A stretch of DNA of 64,000 bases from an uncultured Prevotellaceae bacterium (lineage in GTDB: Bacteria > Bacteroidota > Bacteroidia > Bacteroidales > Bacteroidaceae): positions 110,069 through 174,068 of the forward strand of contig OMXX01000024.1 in assembly GCA_900315105.1 (NCBI GenBank), read 5' to 3'. Made by a program: the position numbers and the translations under genes. Of the stretch, positions 42,762 to 51,192 are shown piece after piece. Position 1 is the first letter of the stretch; each line of letters begins with the position of its first letter. The notes under the pieces were generated by a model that saw only the letters and a list, made by a program, of their open reading frames with translations, was not told the DNA's origin and did no database searches.

Positions 42762-43739
42762 ATGGATTATTTATCACTAATTCGTAAACCAATTGATACT
42801 GAACTTCAGGAGTTCATAAGTCTTTTCAACGACTCTCTTTCACATACTGACGGTATGCTCGAAACTGTTCTCGACCATATACGTAAGCGTGCAGGAAAGC
42901 GTATGCGCCCTATGCTCATTCTCCTTACTGCCAAATGCTTTGGAGAGGTGAATGAATCAACTCAGAGAGCGGCCGTAGGACTTGAGCTTCTGCATACGGC
43001 ATCGCTTGTTCATGATGATGTTGTGGATGAATCGGGAGAGCGTCGCGGACAGAAATCGGTTAATGCTCTTTACGATAATAAGGTAGCCGTATTGGTTGGT
43101 GACTATATCCTTTCAACGGCTCTTCTCAACGTGTCTCTTACCGGTTCTCAGCCTATCGTTTCATACCTTGCGCGTCTTGGTCAGACGCTTGCAAACGGAG
43201 AGATTCTTCAGCTTACAAGCAACGGTGGTGAGACTATCTGCGAAGAGACATATTACGAGGTTATAAAGCAGAAGACAGCTGCTCTTTTCGAGGCTTGCTG
43301 TGCTATGGGTGCTATGAGCGCCGGAGCTTCAGAGGAGGATATTATTGCGGCTCGTGAGTTTGGACAGAAGCTTGGTATCATCTTCCAGATTCGTGATGAT
43401 ATCTTTGACTATTACGATTCTCCTGAGATTGGTAAACCAACGGGTAATGATATGGCAGAAGGAAAGCTTACCTTGCCTGTTATCCATGCTGTTCTTTCAA
43501 CTCAGAATCCTGATATGCTTTCTATCGCATACAAGGTAAAACAGCATGAGGTTACGAAGGAAGAGATTGCTCAGCTTGTTGCTTTCACGAAGGAGAATGG
43601 CGGTATAGAATATGCCAAAGATACAATGGAAAGATTGCGTGAAGAGTGCCTTTCATTTGTTGAGGATAGGGTAGGAGATGAAGCCCTTAAAACCTCTTTT
43701 ACCGCTTATGTGGATTATGTGATAGGGAGAAAACTATAA
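42762..43739 (+). CDS. Trans-polyprenyl diphosphate synthase (IspB-type)
   Basis: 325 residues. First aspartate-rich motif HDDVVDESGERRG (residues about 85-98) and second DDIFDYYDSPEIGKPTGND (about 210-228). The enzyme extends farnesyl diphosphate with IPP to a long chain, probably for the menaquinone tail used by the fumarate reductase encoded downstream. Chain length cannot be read from the sequence with certainty. The stop codon is followed at once by a palindromic repeat arm. Confidence 0.93.
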   Translation: MDYLSLIRKPIDTELQEFISLFNDSLSHTDGMLETVLDHIRKRAGKRMRPMLILLTAKCFGEVNESTQRAAVGLELLHTASLVHDDVVDESGERRGQKSVNALYDNKVAVLVGDYILSTALLNVSLTGSQPIVSYLARLGQTLANGEILQLTSNGGETICEETYYEVIKQKTAALFEACCAMGAMSAGASEEDIIAAREFGQKLGIIFQIRDDIFDYYDSPEIGKPTGNDMAEGKLTLPVIHAVLSTQNPDMLSIAYKVKQHEVTKEEIAQLVAFTKENGGIEYAKDTMERLREECLSFVEDRVGDEALKTSFTAYVDYVIGRKL

Positions 43740-43917
43740 AGCCCACCCAGGCCCTCCCAAAGGGAGGGATGCGATATAGTAATGCCGCTTATGGTAGTTC
43801 GTTGTGAACCATTCCATAAGCGGCATTTTTTATGTTGCGTTTAAGCGAAATTACTATAAAACATCCTTCCCTTTGGGAATGCTTGGTTAGGCTTTTGGGA
43901 ATGCTTGGTTAGGCTTT
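43740..43917. repeat. Paired palindromic repeat element between ispB-type gene and deoC
   Basis: Arm AGCCCACCCAGGCCCTCCCA directly after the TAA of the left gene; inverted arm ACATCCTTCCCTTTGGGAAT ends at the deoC stop codon. The right end carries a 22-base tandem duplication (43872-43893 and 43894-43915). The centre holds the terminator at 43781. Confidence 0.88.
43781..43832 (+). terminator. Terminator inside the repeat centre
   Basis: Perfect 14-bp stem AATGCCGCTTATGG (43781-43794) / CCATAAGCGGCATT (43814-43827) followed by TTTTTAT. Confidence 0.85.
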
Positions 43918-44815
43918 AGAAGAACTTTATCTCCTCTCCCTCTATCTCAGAGAGAAGGAGGTTAGCGAGTCTTGAAGTACCGAGACGGAGGTATTTGTTT
44001 GTGAGCCATTTCTCTCCCAGAACCTCTTTTACGATGGTGTAATAGATGATAGCATCCATAACGGTATTGAGGCCGCCAGCAGGCTTGAAACCAATCTGAA
44101 TACCTGTCTTTTCGTAGTATTCCTTGATAGCCTGACACATCACATATGCAGCCTCTGGAGTTGCGCTTATCTTCTCCTTGCCTGTACTTGTCTTGATGTA
44201 ATCAGCACCGGCATACATAGCAAGAATAGAAGCCTTCTTTATGTTGCTTGCAGTTCCCAGGCATCCTGTTTCGAGAATAACCTTCATAGGAACATTCTCT
44301 CCGCAGATAGCTTTCAGCTCGCCTATCTCATCGCATACGCCCTCGATATCTCCGCTAAGGAACTTGCCCACAGGCATCACGATATCGATCTCTGTGGCGC
44401 CGTCTTTTACTGCAAGGGCCGTCTCTGCCACCTTTACCTCAATACGCGCCTGAGAGCTCGGAAATGAGCCGGAAACGCAGGCTATCTCTACGCCTTCTAC
44501 TTCGAGCGTGTCCTTTACTATCTCTGCAAAGCAAGGATATACGCAGATTGTGGCAACGTGAGGTAGGTTAGGGTACTCGTTGTCGAAAGCATTTACTCGT
44601 TCTGTGAATGCCATAACAGAAACATCGCTGTCGGTTGGTTTCAGGGTGGTGAGTTCTATGCTTCCGAAGAGGAATTTCTTAACGTCAAGAGTGTCGTTCT
44701 CCGGCACTTTTGTAGCGATGATATCTCTTACCTTTGCCTTGATATCGGCATCGTTGAGCTCGCAATTATACTGAGATAATGCCTGCTCGTACTTTGATTT
44801 TTCTTTGATTTCCAT
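43916..44815 (-). CDS. deoC: Deoxyribose-phosphate aldolase
   Basis: 299 residues, the longer DeoC class. The Schiff-base lysine is in YIKTSTGKE, a second key lysine in EIDIVMPVGKFLSGD region and the phosphate-binding end FKPAGGLNTVMDAI. It cleaves 2-deoxyribose 5-phosphate to glyceraldehyde 3-phosphate and acetaldehyde in nucleoside salvage. The leader is a purine-rich string of AAAGTA-type repeats (44816-44887). Confidence 0.94.
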   Translation of the reverse strand: MEIKEKSKYEQALSQYNCELNDADIKAKVRDIIATKVPENDTLDVKKFLFGSIELTTLKPTDSDVSVMAFTERVNAFDNEYPNLPHVATICVYPCFAEIVKDTLEVEGVEIACVSGSFPSSQARIEVKVAETALAVKDGATEIDIVMPVGKFLSGDIEGVCDEIGELKAICGENVPMKVILETGCLGTASNIKKASILAMYAGADYIKTSTGKEKISATPEAAYVMCQAIKEYYEKTGIQIGFKPAGGLNTVMDAIIYYTIVKEVLGEKWLTNKYLRLGTSRLANLLLSEIEGEEIKFF

Positions 44816-44817
44816 CT

Positions 44818-44886
44818 TTACTCTATCTACTTTTTACTTTAATCTTTATACTTTACTCTTTACTCTTTAAACTTTACTCTCTAAAA
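44818..44886. repeat. Purine-rich short repeats in the deoC leader
   Basis: On the minus strand a run of degenerate units such as AGAGTAAAG and AAAGATTAAAGTA fills the whole gap up to the deoC ATG. A very similar run precedes the MaoC-type gene (56078-56128). Confidence 0.7.
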
Positions 44887-44887
44887 T

Positions 44888-45340
44888 CTATTCCTTATTC
44901 TTCGTATCCATACAGATTGTGACAGGTCCGTCATTCAGCAATTCTACCTTCATATCAGCCCCGAATTCACCTGTCTCTATATGTTTGCCCGTCTCTGTCT
45001 CTAAAGCCTTGCAGAACGCTTCATAAAGGGGAATAGAGATGTCGTGTGGAGCAGCTTTCAGCCATGAAGGTCGATTGCCTTTCTTGTAGCTTGCCATAAG
45101 GGTGAATTGAGACACTACAAGACAGTTGCCGTCAACATCCATCACGGAACGGTTCATAACGCCGTTCTCGTCGTTGAAAATACGTAGCTTGGATATCTTA
45201 CCCACGAGCCAGTCGATGTCCTCTTGTGTGTCGTCTGACTGTACCCCAAGAAGAATCAGAAGGCCTTGTTCTATCTTTCCTTTTACCTCTCCGTCAATAG
45301 TGACGGATGCATGCTTTACTCTTTGTATTACAGTTCTCAT
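44888..45340 (-). CDS. dtd: D-aminoacyl-tRNA deacylase
   Basis: 150 residues, full length. Begins MRTVIQRVKHASVTIDGEVK; contains the active-site SQFTLMASYKKGNRPSW block and ends with the conserved NDGPVTI(C) region (Gly-cisPro motif GPVT). It hydrolyses D-amino acids from tRNA. The promoter element lies only four bases from the ATG. Confidence 0.96.
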   Translation of the reverse strand: MRTVIQRVKHASVTIDGEVKGKIEQGLLILLGVQSDDTQEDIDWLVGKISKLRIFNDENGVMNRSVMDVDGNCLVVSQFTLMASYKKGNRPSWLKAAPHDISIPLYEAFCKALETETGKHIETGEFGADMKVELLNDGPVTICMDTKNKE

Positions 45341-45344
45341 GTTG

Positions 45345-45352
45345 CAAAGATA
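45345..45352 (-). promoter_or_regulatory. -7 promoter element for dtd (leaderless candidate)
   Basis: Minus-strand TATCTTTG, then CAAC, then the dtd ATG; the transcript would begin at or very near the start codon. Confidence 0.6.
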
Positions 45353-45353
45353 A

Positions 45354-45484
45354 TAAAAAAAACGAAGAGTGAAGAACGAAGAGTGAAGAATTTGAGTTTG
45401 TATTGTTGTTTGAGGTCATTAGTCTCTCTTTTTACGATAAAAAACTAACTTAAATTCTTCACTCTTCACTCTTAGTTCTTCACT
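45354..45484. repeat. GTGAAGA-type inverted repeat between dtd and uvrC
   Basis: CGAAGAGTGAAGAACGAAG at the left and TTCTTCACTCTTCACTCTTA at the right, reaching the uvrC stop codon. Similar to 24895-24986. Confidence 0.7.
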
Positions 45485-47339
45485 AAAACAGTCCGAGTCC
45501 TTCCTTGACGATTCTCGCCTTTGCCTTGCCTATAACTTCTGCTATTGCATCCTCGTTAGCCTCCTTGATTCTCTTGACGCTCTTGAAGGTCTTTAAGAGG
45601 GTTTCCTTCGTCACTTTGCCTATGCCCTTGATATCGTCAAGCTCCGAGTGTAAAGCGTGCTTAGAGCGCTTGTCTCGGTGGAAGGTTATAGCGTATCTGT
45701 GAACCTCGTCTTGAAGCTGTGTGAGTACGTGGAATAGTTCGCTATTGGTCTTTAGCTGTATGGTCTTTGGAGGGAATCCGAAAAGCAGTTCGTTAGTATG
45801 GTGCTTATCGTTTTTTGCCAGACCGGCAATAGGGATGTTAAGATGCAGAGTGTCCTCTACAATCTCTCGAACAACATTCATCTGACCAATACCTCCATCG
45901 CATACGATAAGGTCCGGGTAACGTATGTCCTCGTTCTCTGGATCCTGTTCTTTTTCTTCTTTTATTCTGCCGTATCTTCTCAAAACAACCTCCTGCATAG
46001 AGGCATAGTCGTCAGGACCTGTAACGGTCTTTATATTGTACTTGCGATAGTCTTTCTTTGAAGGCTTCATACCCTTGAAGACAACGCATCCCGCAACGGC
46101 ATCCGTACCCGAAATATTAGAGTTATCAAAGGCCTCTATCTGGTACGGCATCTTGTCTAATCCGAGCTTCTCTTGCAGTTCCTTAATCAAGCGCACAGAC
46201 TTCTGTTCAGGATTAAGCTTATCAGCCTGTTTAAGGCGGTCAAAACGGTATTGTTTACAGTTCATCTGCGACAGCTCCAGCAAGTGCTTCTTATCGCCTC
46301 TTTGGGGCACAAAAAGTATGGCGTTCGGGATGGTCCATTCCATCTCCATAGGCACTATTATTTCCTTTGCTGTAGAGTGGAATCTGTCGCGTATCTCTGG
46401 TATTGCCTGAAGAAGCAGTTCCTCGTCTGTCTCGTCAAGTTTACGCTTGTATTCAAATGTGAAACTTTGGTTTATTGTACCATTCGTAACGTGCAGATAA
46501 TTGATGAATGCGTTATGCTTGTTTTCATCATCGTCGATGCTGAAAACATCTACATCTGTTATGGTATGGGATACTACTTCGCTCTTGGCACAGAACTGGT
46601 CGATGAGAAGGTATTTCTGCTTTAATACCTCGGCCTCTTCGAATTTCATCTCCTCGGCTTTCTGCATCATCTGCTCGTAGATTATCTTGCTTAGTTCTCG
46701 GGTGTTTCCTTTAAGAATCTCCCTTGCCATGCGTATATTCTCCTGATATTCGTCGTAGGACTGCTTGTTGATGCAAGGCGCGCCACAGTTCTTTATATGG
46801 TATTCCAGGCAAGCCTTGTATTTGTTTTGCTCGATTCCTTCGCGTGTTATAGGCATTCTGCAAGTACGGGGATGGTAAAGCTTCTTTATTAGCTCTAGAA
46901 TGGTGTACATAGAGCCTATATGGGAGTAAGGACCATAAAACGTACCAAACTTACGGTTTATCTGCCTTGTCTTGAAGATACGAGGGAATAATTCGTTGGT
47001 TACAACGATGCTTGGGTATGTTTTTCCGTCTTTGAGGAGAACATTGTATCTTGGATTGTATTTCTTTATAAGGGAGTTTTCGAGCAATAGGGCATCTTCC
47101 TCAGTATTTACTACGGTATAGGTTATGTTGTGTATCTTACTAACCAATACTTTTGTTTTGAATCTATCGACTTCCTTGTGGAAATAGGACGAAACTCTGC
47201 GCTTTAGGTTCTTTGCCTTTCCTACGTATATAATAGTTCCCTCGGAATCGTAATATTGGTACGACCCCGGCTTCTCGGGCATTGACAGAACAATACTCTT
47301 TAATTTTTCGAGTCTGGCTATGTTCTCTTCTTTTGTCAT
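45483..47339 (-). CDS. uvrC: Excinuclease ABC subunit C
   Basis: 618 residues. GIY-YIG nuclease at the start (PGSYQYYDSEGTIIYVGKAK), cysteine-bearing region (RTCRMPI ... CLEYHIKNCGAPC), UVR motif near 205-240, the RNase-H-like second nuclease (EAFDNSNISGTDAVAGCVVF; VCDGGIGQMN) and a C-terminal helix-hairpin-helix (LDDIKGIGKVTKETLLKTF). It makes both incisions in nucleotide-excision repair with UvrAB. A perfect parS site lies just upstream. Confidence 0.97.
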   Translation of the reverse strand: MTKEENIARLEKLKSIVLSMPEKPGSYQYYDSEGTIIYVGKAKNLKRRVSSYFHKEVDRFKTKVLVSKIHNITYTVVNTEEDALLLENSLIKKYNPRYNVLLKDGKTYPSIVVTNELFPRIFKTRQINRKFGTFYGPYSHIGSMYTILELIKKLYHPRTCRMPITREGIEQNKYKACLEYHIKNCGAPCINKQSYDEYQENIRMAREILKGNTRELSKIIYEQMMQKAEEMKFEEAEVLKQKYLLIDQFCAKSEVVSHTITDVDVFSIDDDENKHNAFINYLHVTNGTINQSFTFEYKRKLDETDEELLLQAIPEIRDRFHSTAKEIIVPMEMEWTIPNAILFVPQRGDKKHLLELSQMNCKQYRFDRLKQADKLNPEQKSVRLIKELQEKLGLDKMPYQIEAFDNSNISGTDAVAGCVVFKGMKPSKKDYRKYNIKTVTGPDDYASMQEVVLRRYGRIKEEKEQDPENEDIRYPDLIVCDGGIGQMNVVREIVEDTLHLNIPIAGLAKNDKHHTNELLFGFPPKTIQLKTNSELFHVLTQLQDEVHRYAITFHRDKRSKHALHSELDDIKGIGKVTKETLLKTFKSVKRIKEANEDAIAEVIGKAKARIVKEGLGLF

Positions 47340-47345
47340 GACTAA

Positions 47346-47361
47346 TGTTTCACGTGAAACA
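47346..47361. promoter_or_regulatory. parS: parS-like site 2 (perfect)
   Basis: TGTTTCACGTGAAACA: identical to the canonical ParB-binding parS palindrome, six bases before the uvrC ATG. Confidence 0.88.
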
Positions 47362-47478
47362 CGACATTCTTTAAAGTTCTAAATATCAATAATTTACCGA
47401 TGTTACGAACGTAACACTATGATGTGAAACTTCGGTGTTTTCGGGATTTTTGTGTTTAGACTTTAATGCTGTCCTACA

Positions 47479-47507
47479 ATAAAAAAGCCTCCCTGTAGGG
47501 GAGGTTA
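47479..47507 (-). terminator. Terminator of apt
   Basis: Stem CCTCCC / GGGAGG with loop CTACA; T6 on the minus strand, directly after the apt stop. Confidence 0.8.
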
Positions 47508-47517
47508 TGATAGAGTC

Positions 47518-48051
47518 TTATACGACCATAAGCGTTGAGATCTCAGCATCAGTATCGGCGAAAACATCGCGACCATGTAGTCCTTCGATGGTGAGTTCTA
47601 TGATGAAACTGATGTAAATCTTCTTTGGGTTGAATTTCTTCACCAATTCGTATGCTGCTCGCATACTTCCGCCCGTTGCAAGGAGATCGTCGTGGATTAG
47701 AACAACGTCTTTTTCGCCGATAGAATCGCTAATCATGCAAATAGTATCTTTGCCGTATTCCTTGGTGTAATCGTATGAAATCACGTTTCCTGGCAGTTTT
47801 CCCGGCTTGCGTGCCATTACAAAGCCTGCGTTCAATTCTGAGGCTACTACAGGACCGAGCAGAAAACCGCGGCTTTCCAAGCCTACAACCTTTGTTATTC
47901 CCTTGTCCTTGTAAATATCAACGACTTCATCGCGCATGATATGAAGACATTCGGGGTTGTTGAATAACGTGCTGATATCCTGAAACTGTATTCCAGGAAT
48001 AGGAAAATCCGGAATTACCCGTAGATTCTTTAATAGGGTAGGGTTGTTCAT
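47518..48051 (-). CDS. apt: Adenine phosphoribosyltransferase
   Basis: 177 residues. PRPP-binding motif VVLIHDDLLATGGSMRAAYE (residues about 116-135), plus FPIPGIQFQDISTL near the start and ESRGFLLGPVVA, typical of Apt. It converts adenine and PRPP to AMP. It lies between a perfect and a one-mismatch parS site. Confidence 0.96.
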   Translation of the reverse strand: MNNPTLLKNLRVIPDFPIPGIQFQDISTLFNNPECLHIMRDEVVDIYKDKGITKVVGLESRGFLLGPVVASELNAGFVMARKPGKLPGNVISYDYTKEYGKDTICMISDSIGEKDVVLIHDDLLATGGSMRAAYELVKKFNPKKIYISFIIELTIEGLHGRDVFADTDAEISTLMVV

Positions 48052-48093
48052 TGCTATGATATTTTTAGTTTATATTCCTAATTATATATTAGT

Positions 48094-48109
48094 TGTTCCA
48101 CGTGAAACA
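48094..48109. promoter_or_regulatory. parS: parS-like site 3
   Basis: TGTTCCACGTGAAACA: fits TGTTNCACGTGAAACA exactly. Lies in the apt-mnmG gap. Confidence 0.85.
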
Positions 48110-48134
48110 TCGTCTGTTTATATGCTTCTATAGT

Positions 48135-48190
48135 AGGTCCGTTATACCTCCGTTCCAAGTCCGTTTCAGGTCCGTTCCATAGGAACGGTG
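48135..48190. repeat. Weak member of the CGGTCC/CCGTTCC stem-loop family
   Basis: Repeated words GGTCCGTT, CTCCGTTCC, AGTCCGTTTC and a short stem CCGTTCC-ATA-GGAACGG, ending three bases before the mnmG stop. It shares words with stem-loops A-C but lacks their long arms. Confidence 0.4.
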
Positions 48191-48192
48191 GT

Positions 48193-50214
48193 TTATCTGC
48201 CCATCAAGACAAGCAAGACGTTGATGTCGCTTGGTGAAACGCCCGGAATACGTGAAGCCTGTGCAAGGGTCTCTGGATTGATGTTTTCCAGTTTCTGACG
48301 TGCTTCTGTGGAAAGACCTTTCAGTTCGCTGTAATCGAAATGCCCTTGAATACGGATGTTCTCAAGTCGGTGCATCTTTTCAGCGGCTTGTTTCTCGCGC
48401 TCGATATAACCTTGATATTTTATCTGTATCTCGGCAGTTTCGGCAATTTCCTGTCTGCGATTTGCCGGACGGTTGATAATCTCTTTCAGATGAGGTAGAG
48501 ATTCTGCGAGCCATTCGATCGAGATTCCTGGACGTGCTATGAGCTCGTGGAGCTTGCATCCATAATGGAGAGGGGTAGAACCGATGCTTTCAAGAGCAGC
48601 GTTCACTTCCTTTGGCTTTACGTTGGTTCTGTTGCAGTAATCGATGATTTCTGCAATATGCTCCTTTTTCTCCTGCCACCAGGCATTTCTCTCGTTTGTG
48701 GCAACGCCAAGTGCGTAGGCACGTTCTGTGAGGCGGGCATCAGCATCATCTTGACGAAGAAGAATACGATATTCTGCACGTGAGGTGAACATACGATAAG
48801 GTTCATCAACACCTTTTGTAACCAAATCATCGATGAGAACGCCTATATAAGCCTCGTCTCTGTGAAGGATGAGAGGGTGATAGGTGCTAGGTGATGGGTG
48901 TTCGGTGTTGGTACTTCCTGCGAAGATAGCGGCATTAACACCGGCAACCAAACCTTGACCAGCAGCCTCTTCATAGCCTGTTGTTCCATTTACCTGACCG
49001 GCAAAGAACAATCCACTTACCTTCTTGCTCATCAGCGAGTGGTCGAGTTGGGTAGGGTCAAAGTAATCATACTCTATGGCATAGCCCGGGCGATATACCT
49101 TCACATCTCTAAGAGCCGGAATCTTCTTCAGAGCCTCAAGCTGAACTTCGATAGGCATAGAACTTGAGAAACCATTTAGATACATCTCATTGGTGTTAAG
49201 TCCTTCAGGCTCAAGGAATAGCGGATGATGATCCTTGTCAGGAAATGTCACGAGTTTTGTCTCTATGGAAGGACAATAACGTGGACCAGTGGATTGTATC
49301 TGTCCGTTGAAAAGGGGCGAATCTGCAAGTCCGCTCTTAAGAGTCTCGTGTACTTCCTCGTTTGTCGTGAATGTCCAGCAAGGAAGGAAAGCGTCGTTAA
49401 GGTCTATTTTTGATTCGTCCTTGTTCAGACGCAGATATTCCTTCATATAGGAGAAGCTGTGATAGTCGTGCTCTCCCGGCTGGAGTTCTGCATCCTCAAA
49501 ATGCACGGACCTCTTGTCGATTCTTACCGGAGTTCCGGTTTTCATCCTTGCAGAGCGGATGCCAAGAGCGTTAAGACATTCTGTCAGATGAGGAACTGGA
49601 AGTTCGGCACATCGTCCGCCAGGAACCATTTTCCTGCCGACGTGCATGAGTCCGTTGAGGAAAGTACCGGCTGTAATGACTACTGTCGAGGCTTTTATCT
49701 CTACACCCCAGATGGTTCTTACGCCTATAACCCTCGCCTTACCTCTTTGAGGATAGGATTTTTTTGTAATATCCTGAGCGTCAATACATTCAGAAGACTC
49801 TCCCCCTTGGGGGAGTTGGAGGGGGGCTGTTAGTATTTCCTCCACCTGATCCTGCCAGATATCGAGATTCTCAGTAGAGTCGAGCAATTCACGCCATTTC
49901 CAGATGAACTGTCCGCGGTCGCATTGAGCGCGAGGACTCCACATGGCAGGACCCTTTGAGCGATTGAGCATACGGAATTGAATGGAAGTAGCATCAGTCA
50001 CAATTCCCATACCGCCACCGAGGGCATCTATTTCGCGGACAATCTGTCCCTTCGCAATACCTCCAACGGCAGGGTTACACGACATCTGTGCAATCTTGTT
50101 CATGTCCATAGTGATGAGGCAGGTTTTAGCCCCCATTCTTGCTGCAGAATGAGCAGCTTCGCAACCGGCGTGGCCACCTCCAACGACTATGACATCGTAA
50201 TATAGAGTTGTCAT
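48193..50214 (-). CDS. mnmG: tRNA uridine-5-carboxymethylaminomethyl modification enzyme MnmG with a repeat insertion
   Basis: 673 residues from the ATG at 50214 (MTTLYYDVIVVGGGHAGCEA); the frame is open to 50283 but the earlier part is not family sequence. FAD motif GGGHAGCEAA, MSCNPAVGGIAKGQIVREID, and the C-terminal tRNA/MnmE-binding part (SRAEYRILLRQDDADARLTE; ISPETLAQASRIPG-like end). With MnmE it modifies U34 of several tRNAs. Residues about 130-160 (TAPLQLPQGGES...) come from a palindromic element shared with metH, which explains a length above the usual 620-640. Confidence 0.96.
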   Translation of the reverse strand: MTTLYYDVIVVGGGHAGCEAAHSAARMGAKTCLITMDMNKIAQMSCNPAVGGIAKGQIVREIDALGGGMGIVTDATSIQFRMLNRSKGPAMWSPRAQCDRGQFIWKWRELLDSTENLDIWQDQVEEILTAPLQLPQGGESSECIDAQDITKKSYPQRGKARVIGVRTIWGVEIKASTVVITAGTFLNGLMHVGRKMVPGGRCAELPVPHLTECLNALGIRSARMKTGTPVRIDKRSVHFEDAELQPGEHDYHSFSYMKEYLRLNKDESKIDLNDAFLPCWTFTTNEEVHETLKSGLADSPLFNGQIQSTGPRYCPSIETKLVTFPDKDHHPLFLEPEGLNTNEMYLNGFSSSMPIEVQLEALKKIPALRDVKVYRPGYAIEYDYFDPTQLDHSLMSKKVSGLFFAGQVNGTTGYEEAAGQGLVAGVNAAIFAGSTNTEHPSPSTYHPLILHRDEAYIGVLIDDLVTKGVDEPYRMFTSRAEYRILLRQDDADARLTERAYALGVATNERNAWWQEKKEHIAEIIDYCNRTNVKPKEVNAALESIGSTPLHYGCKLHELIARPGISIEWLAESLPHLKEIINRPANRRQEIAETAEIQIKYQGYIEREKQAAEKMHRLENIRIQGHFDYSELKGLSTEARQKLENINPETLAQASRIPGVSPSDINVLLVLMGR
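49733..49828. repeat. Palindromic element inserted in frame in mnmG
   Basis: The strong arm CTCCCCCTTGGGGGAGTTGG (49800-49819) continues to GGGGGGCTGT; the weak partner arm is near CTTACCTCTTTGAGGATAGG (49739-49758). The first 36 minus-strand bases match the metH copy at 29754-29853 with one difference. Confidence 0.88.
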
Positions 50215-50293
50215 TTTTTTTAAATTTTCTACAAAAGTAAGAAGAAATTTTGAATTTTCAAGTAGAAAAGTTTGTTTTATCACTATTTTTAAT

Positions 50294-50301
50294 TAATTTT
50301 G
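50294..50301 (+). promoter_or_regulatory. -7 promoter element for the sdh/frd operon
   Basis: TAATTTTG followed by CAGTC; gives a leader of about 115 bases before the sdhC ATG. Confidence 0.6.
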
Positions 50302-50420
50302 CAGTCTAATTCATATTAAATTAGAAAAAAATGCTTTAATTCCTAATTCTTTTCATAGAATACATACAATCGAAAAAACTCAAAACATTATTTATAACTT
50401 TATTTAAACAACAATCATTT

Positions 50421-51101
50421 ATGTGGTTATTTAATTCATCAATCGGAAGAAAGGTTGTTATGTCAGTAACTGGCATGGCTCTCATCCTGTTCTTAACGTT
50501 CCACATGTCAATGAATGTAGTGGCACTCTTCTCTGAGGAGGGTTACAACATGATCTGTGAATTGCTCGGTGCCAACTGGTACGCTGTAGTAGCAACAATA
50601 GGTCTTGCTGCATTGGCTGTGGCTCACATCTTCTATGCTTTCGTCTTGACAGCACAGAACCGTAAAGCACGTGGTGACAACAAGTATGCTGTTACCGACA
50701 AGCCTGCAAAGGTAGAGTGGGCATCTCAGAACATGCTCGTTCTCGGACTCATCGTAGTTGTAGGTCTTTGTCTCCACCTTTACGATTTCTGGGCAAAGAT
50801 GATGCTTCAGGAGCTCATCGGTGGTGACACCATGTACGCAACAGATGGTGTTTACTGGATTCGTAACGCTTTCGCTGATCCAATTCACGTTGTGATTTAC
50901 CTCATTTGGCTTGTTGCTCTTTGGTTCCACCTCACACACGGTTTCTGGAGTGCTCTGCAGACTCTCGGTTGGAATGGTAAGACATGGTTCTGCCGTTGGA
51001 AGGTTATCAGCATCGCTTACGCAACACTCCTGTTCGCAGGTTTTGCTCTTGTGGTTATCTATTTCGCTATCAGCGAGATGTGTGGTGGTAGCTGCTGCTA
51101 A
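50421..51101 (+). CDS. sdhC: Fumarate reductase/succinate dehydrogenase cytochrome b subunit
   Basis: 226 residues with five hydrophobic segments (near 14-34, 55-78, 97-117, 147-170, 190-215) and membrane histidines suited to haem b binding (FLTFHMSMN; AHIFYAF; GLCLHLY; LWFHLTHGFW). This is the Bacteroidetes single-subunit, dihaem-type anchor that connects the enzyme to menaquinone. It is followed by the flavoprotein and iron-sulfur genes. In an anaerobe the complex most likely works as a fumarate reductase. Confidence 0.94.
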   Translation: MWLFNSSIGRKVVMSVTGMALILFLTFHMSMNVVALFSEEGYNMICELLGANWYAVVATIGLAALAVAHIFYAFVLTAQNRKARGDNKYAVTDKPAKVEWASQNMLVLGLIVVVGLCLHLYDFWAKMMLQELIGGDTMYATDGVYWIRNAFADPIHVVIYLIWLVALWFHLTHGFWSALQTLGWNGKTWFCRWKVISIAYATLLFAGFALVVIYFAISEMCGGSCC

Positions 51102-51111
51102 TTAGTTAACT

Positions 51112-51178
51112 AGAATCTCTAGAACCTCTAGAATGTCTAGATTATCTAGAATTTCTGGAATATCTGGAACAACTAGAA
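51112..51178. repeat. 9-bp tandem repeat in the sdhC-sdhA gap
   Basis: About seven and a half degenerate units of CTAGAATnT / CTGGAATAT fill the gap up to the sdhA leader. Period is nine throughout. Confidence 0.8.
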
Positions 51179-51192
51179 AAAATCAAAACAAA

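Noticed and set aside
50215..50283. 23-codon N-terminal extension of MnmG
   Set aside because: Not family sequence; MTTLYYDVIVVGGG at 50214 is the usual start before the FAD motif.
51133..51192. 20-codon N-terminal extension of SdhA
   Set aside because: Encoded by the 9-bp tandem repeat; the ATG at 51193 fits the family.
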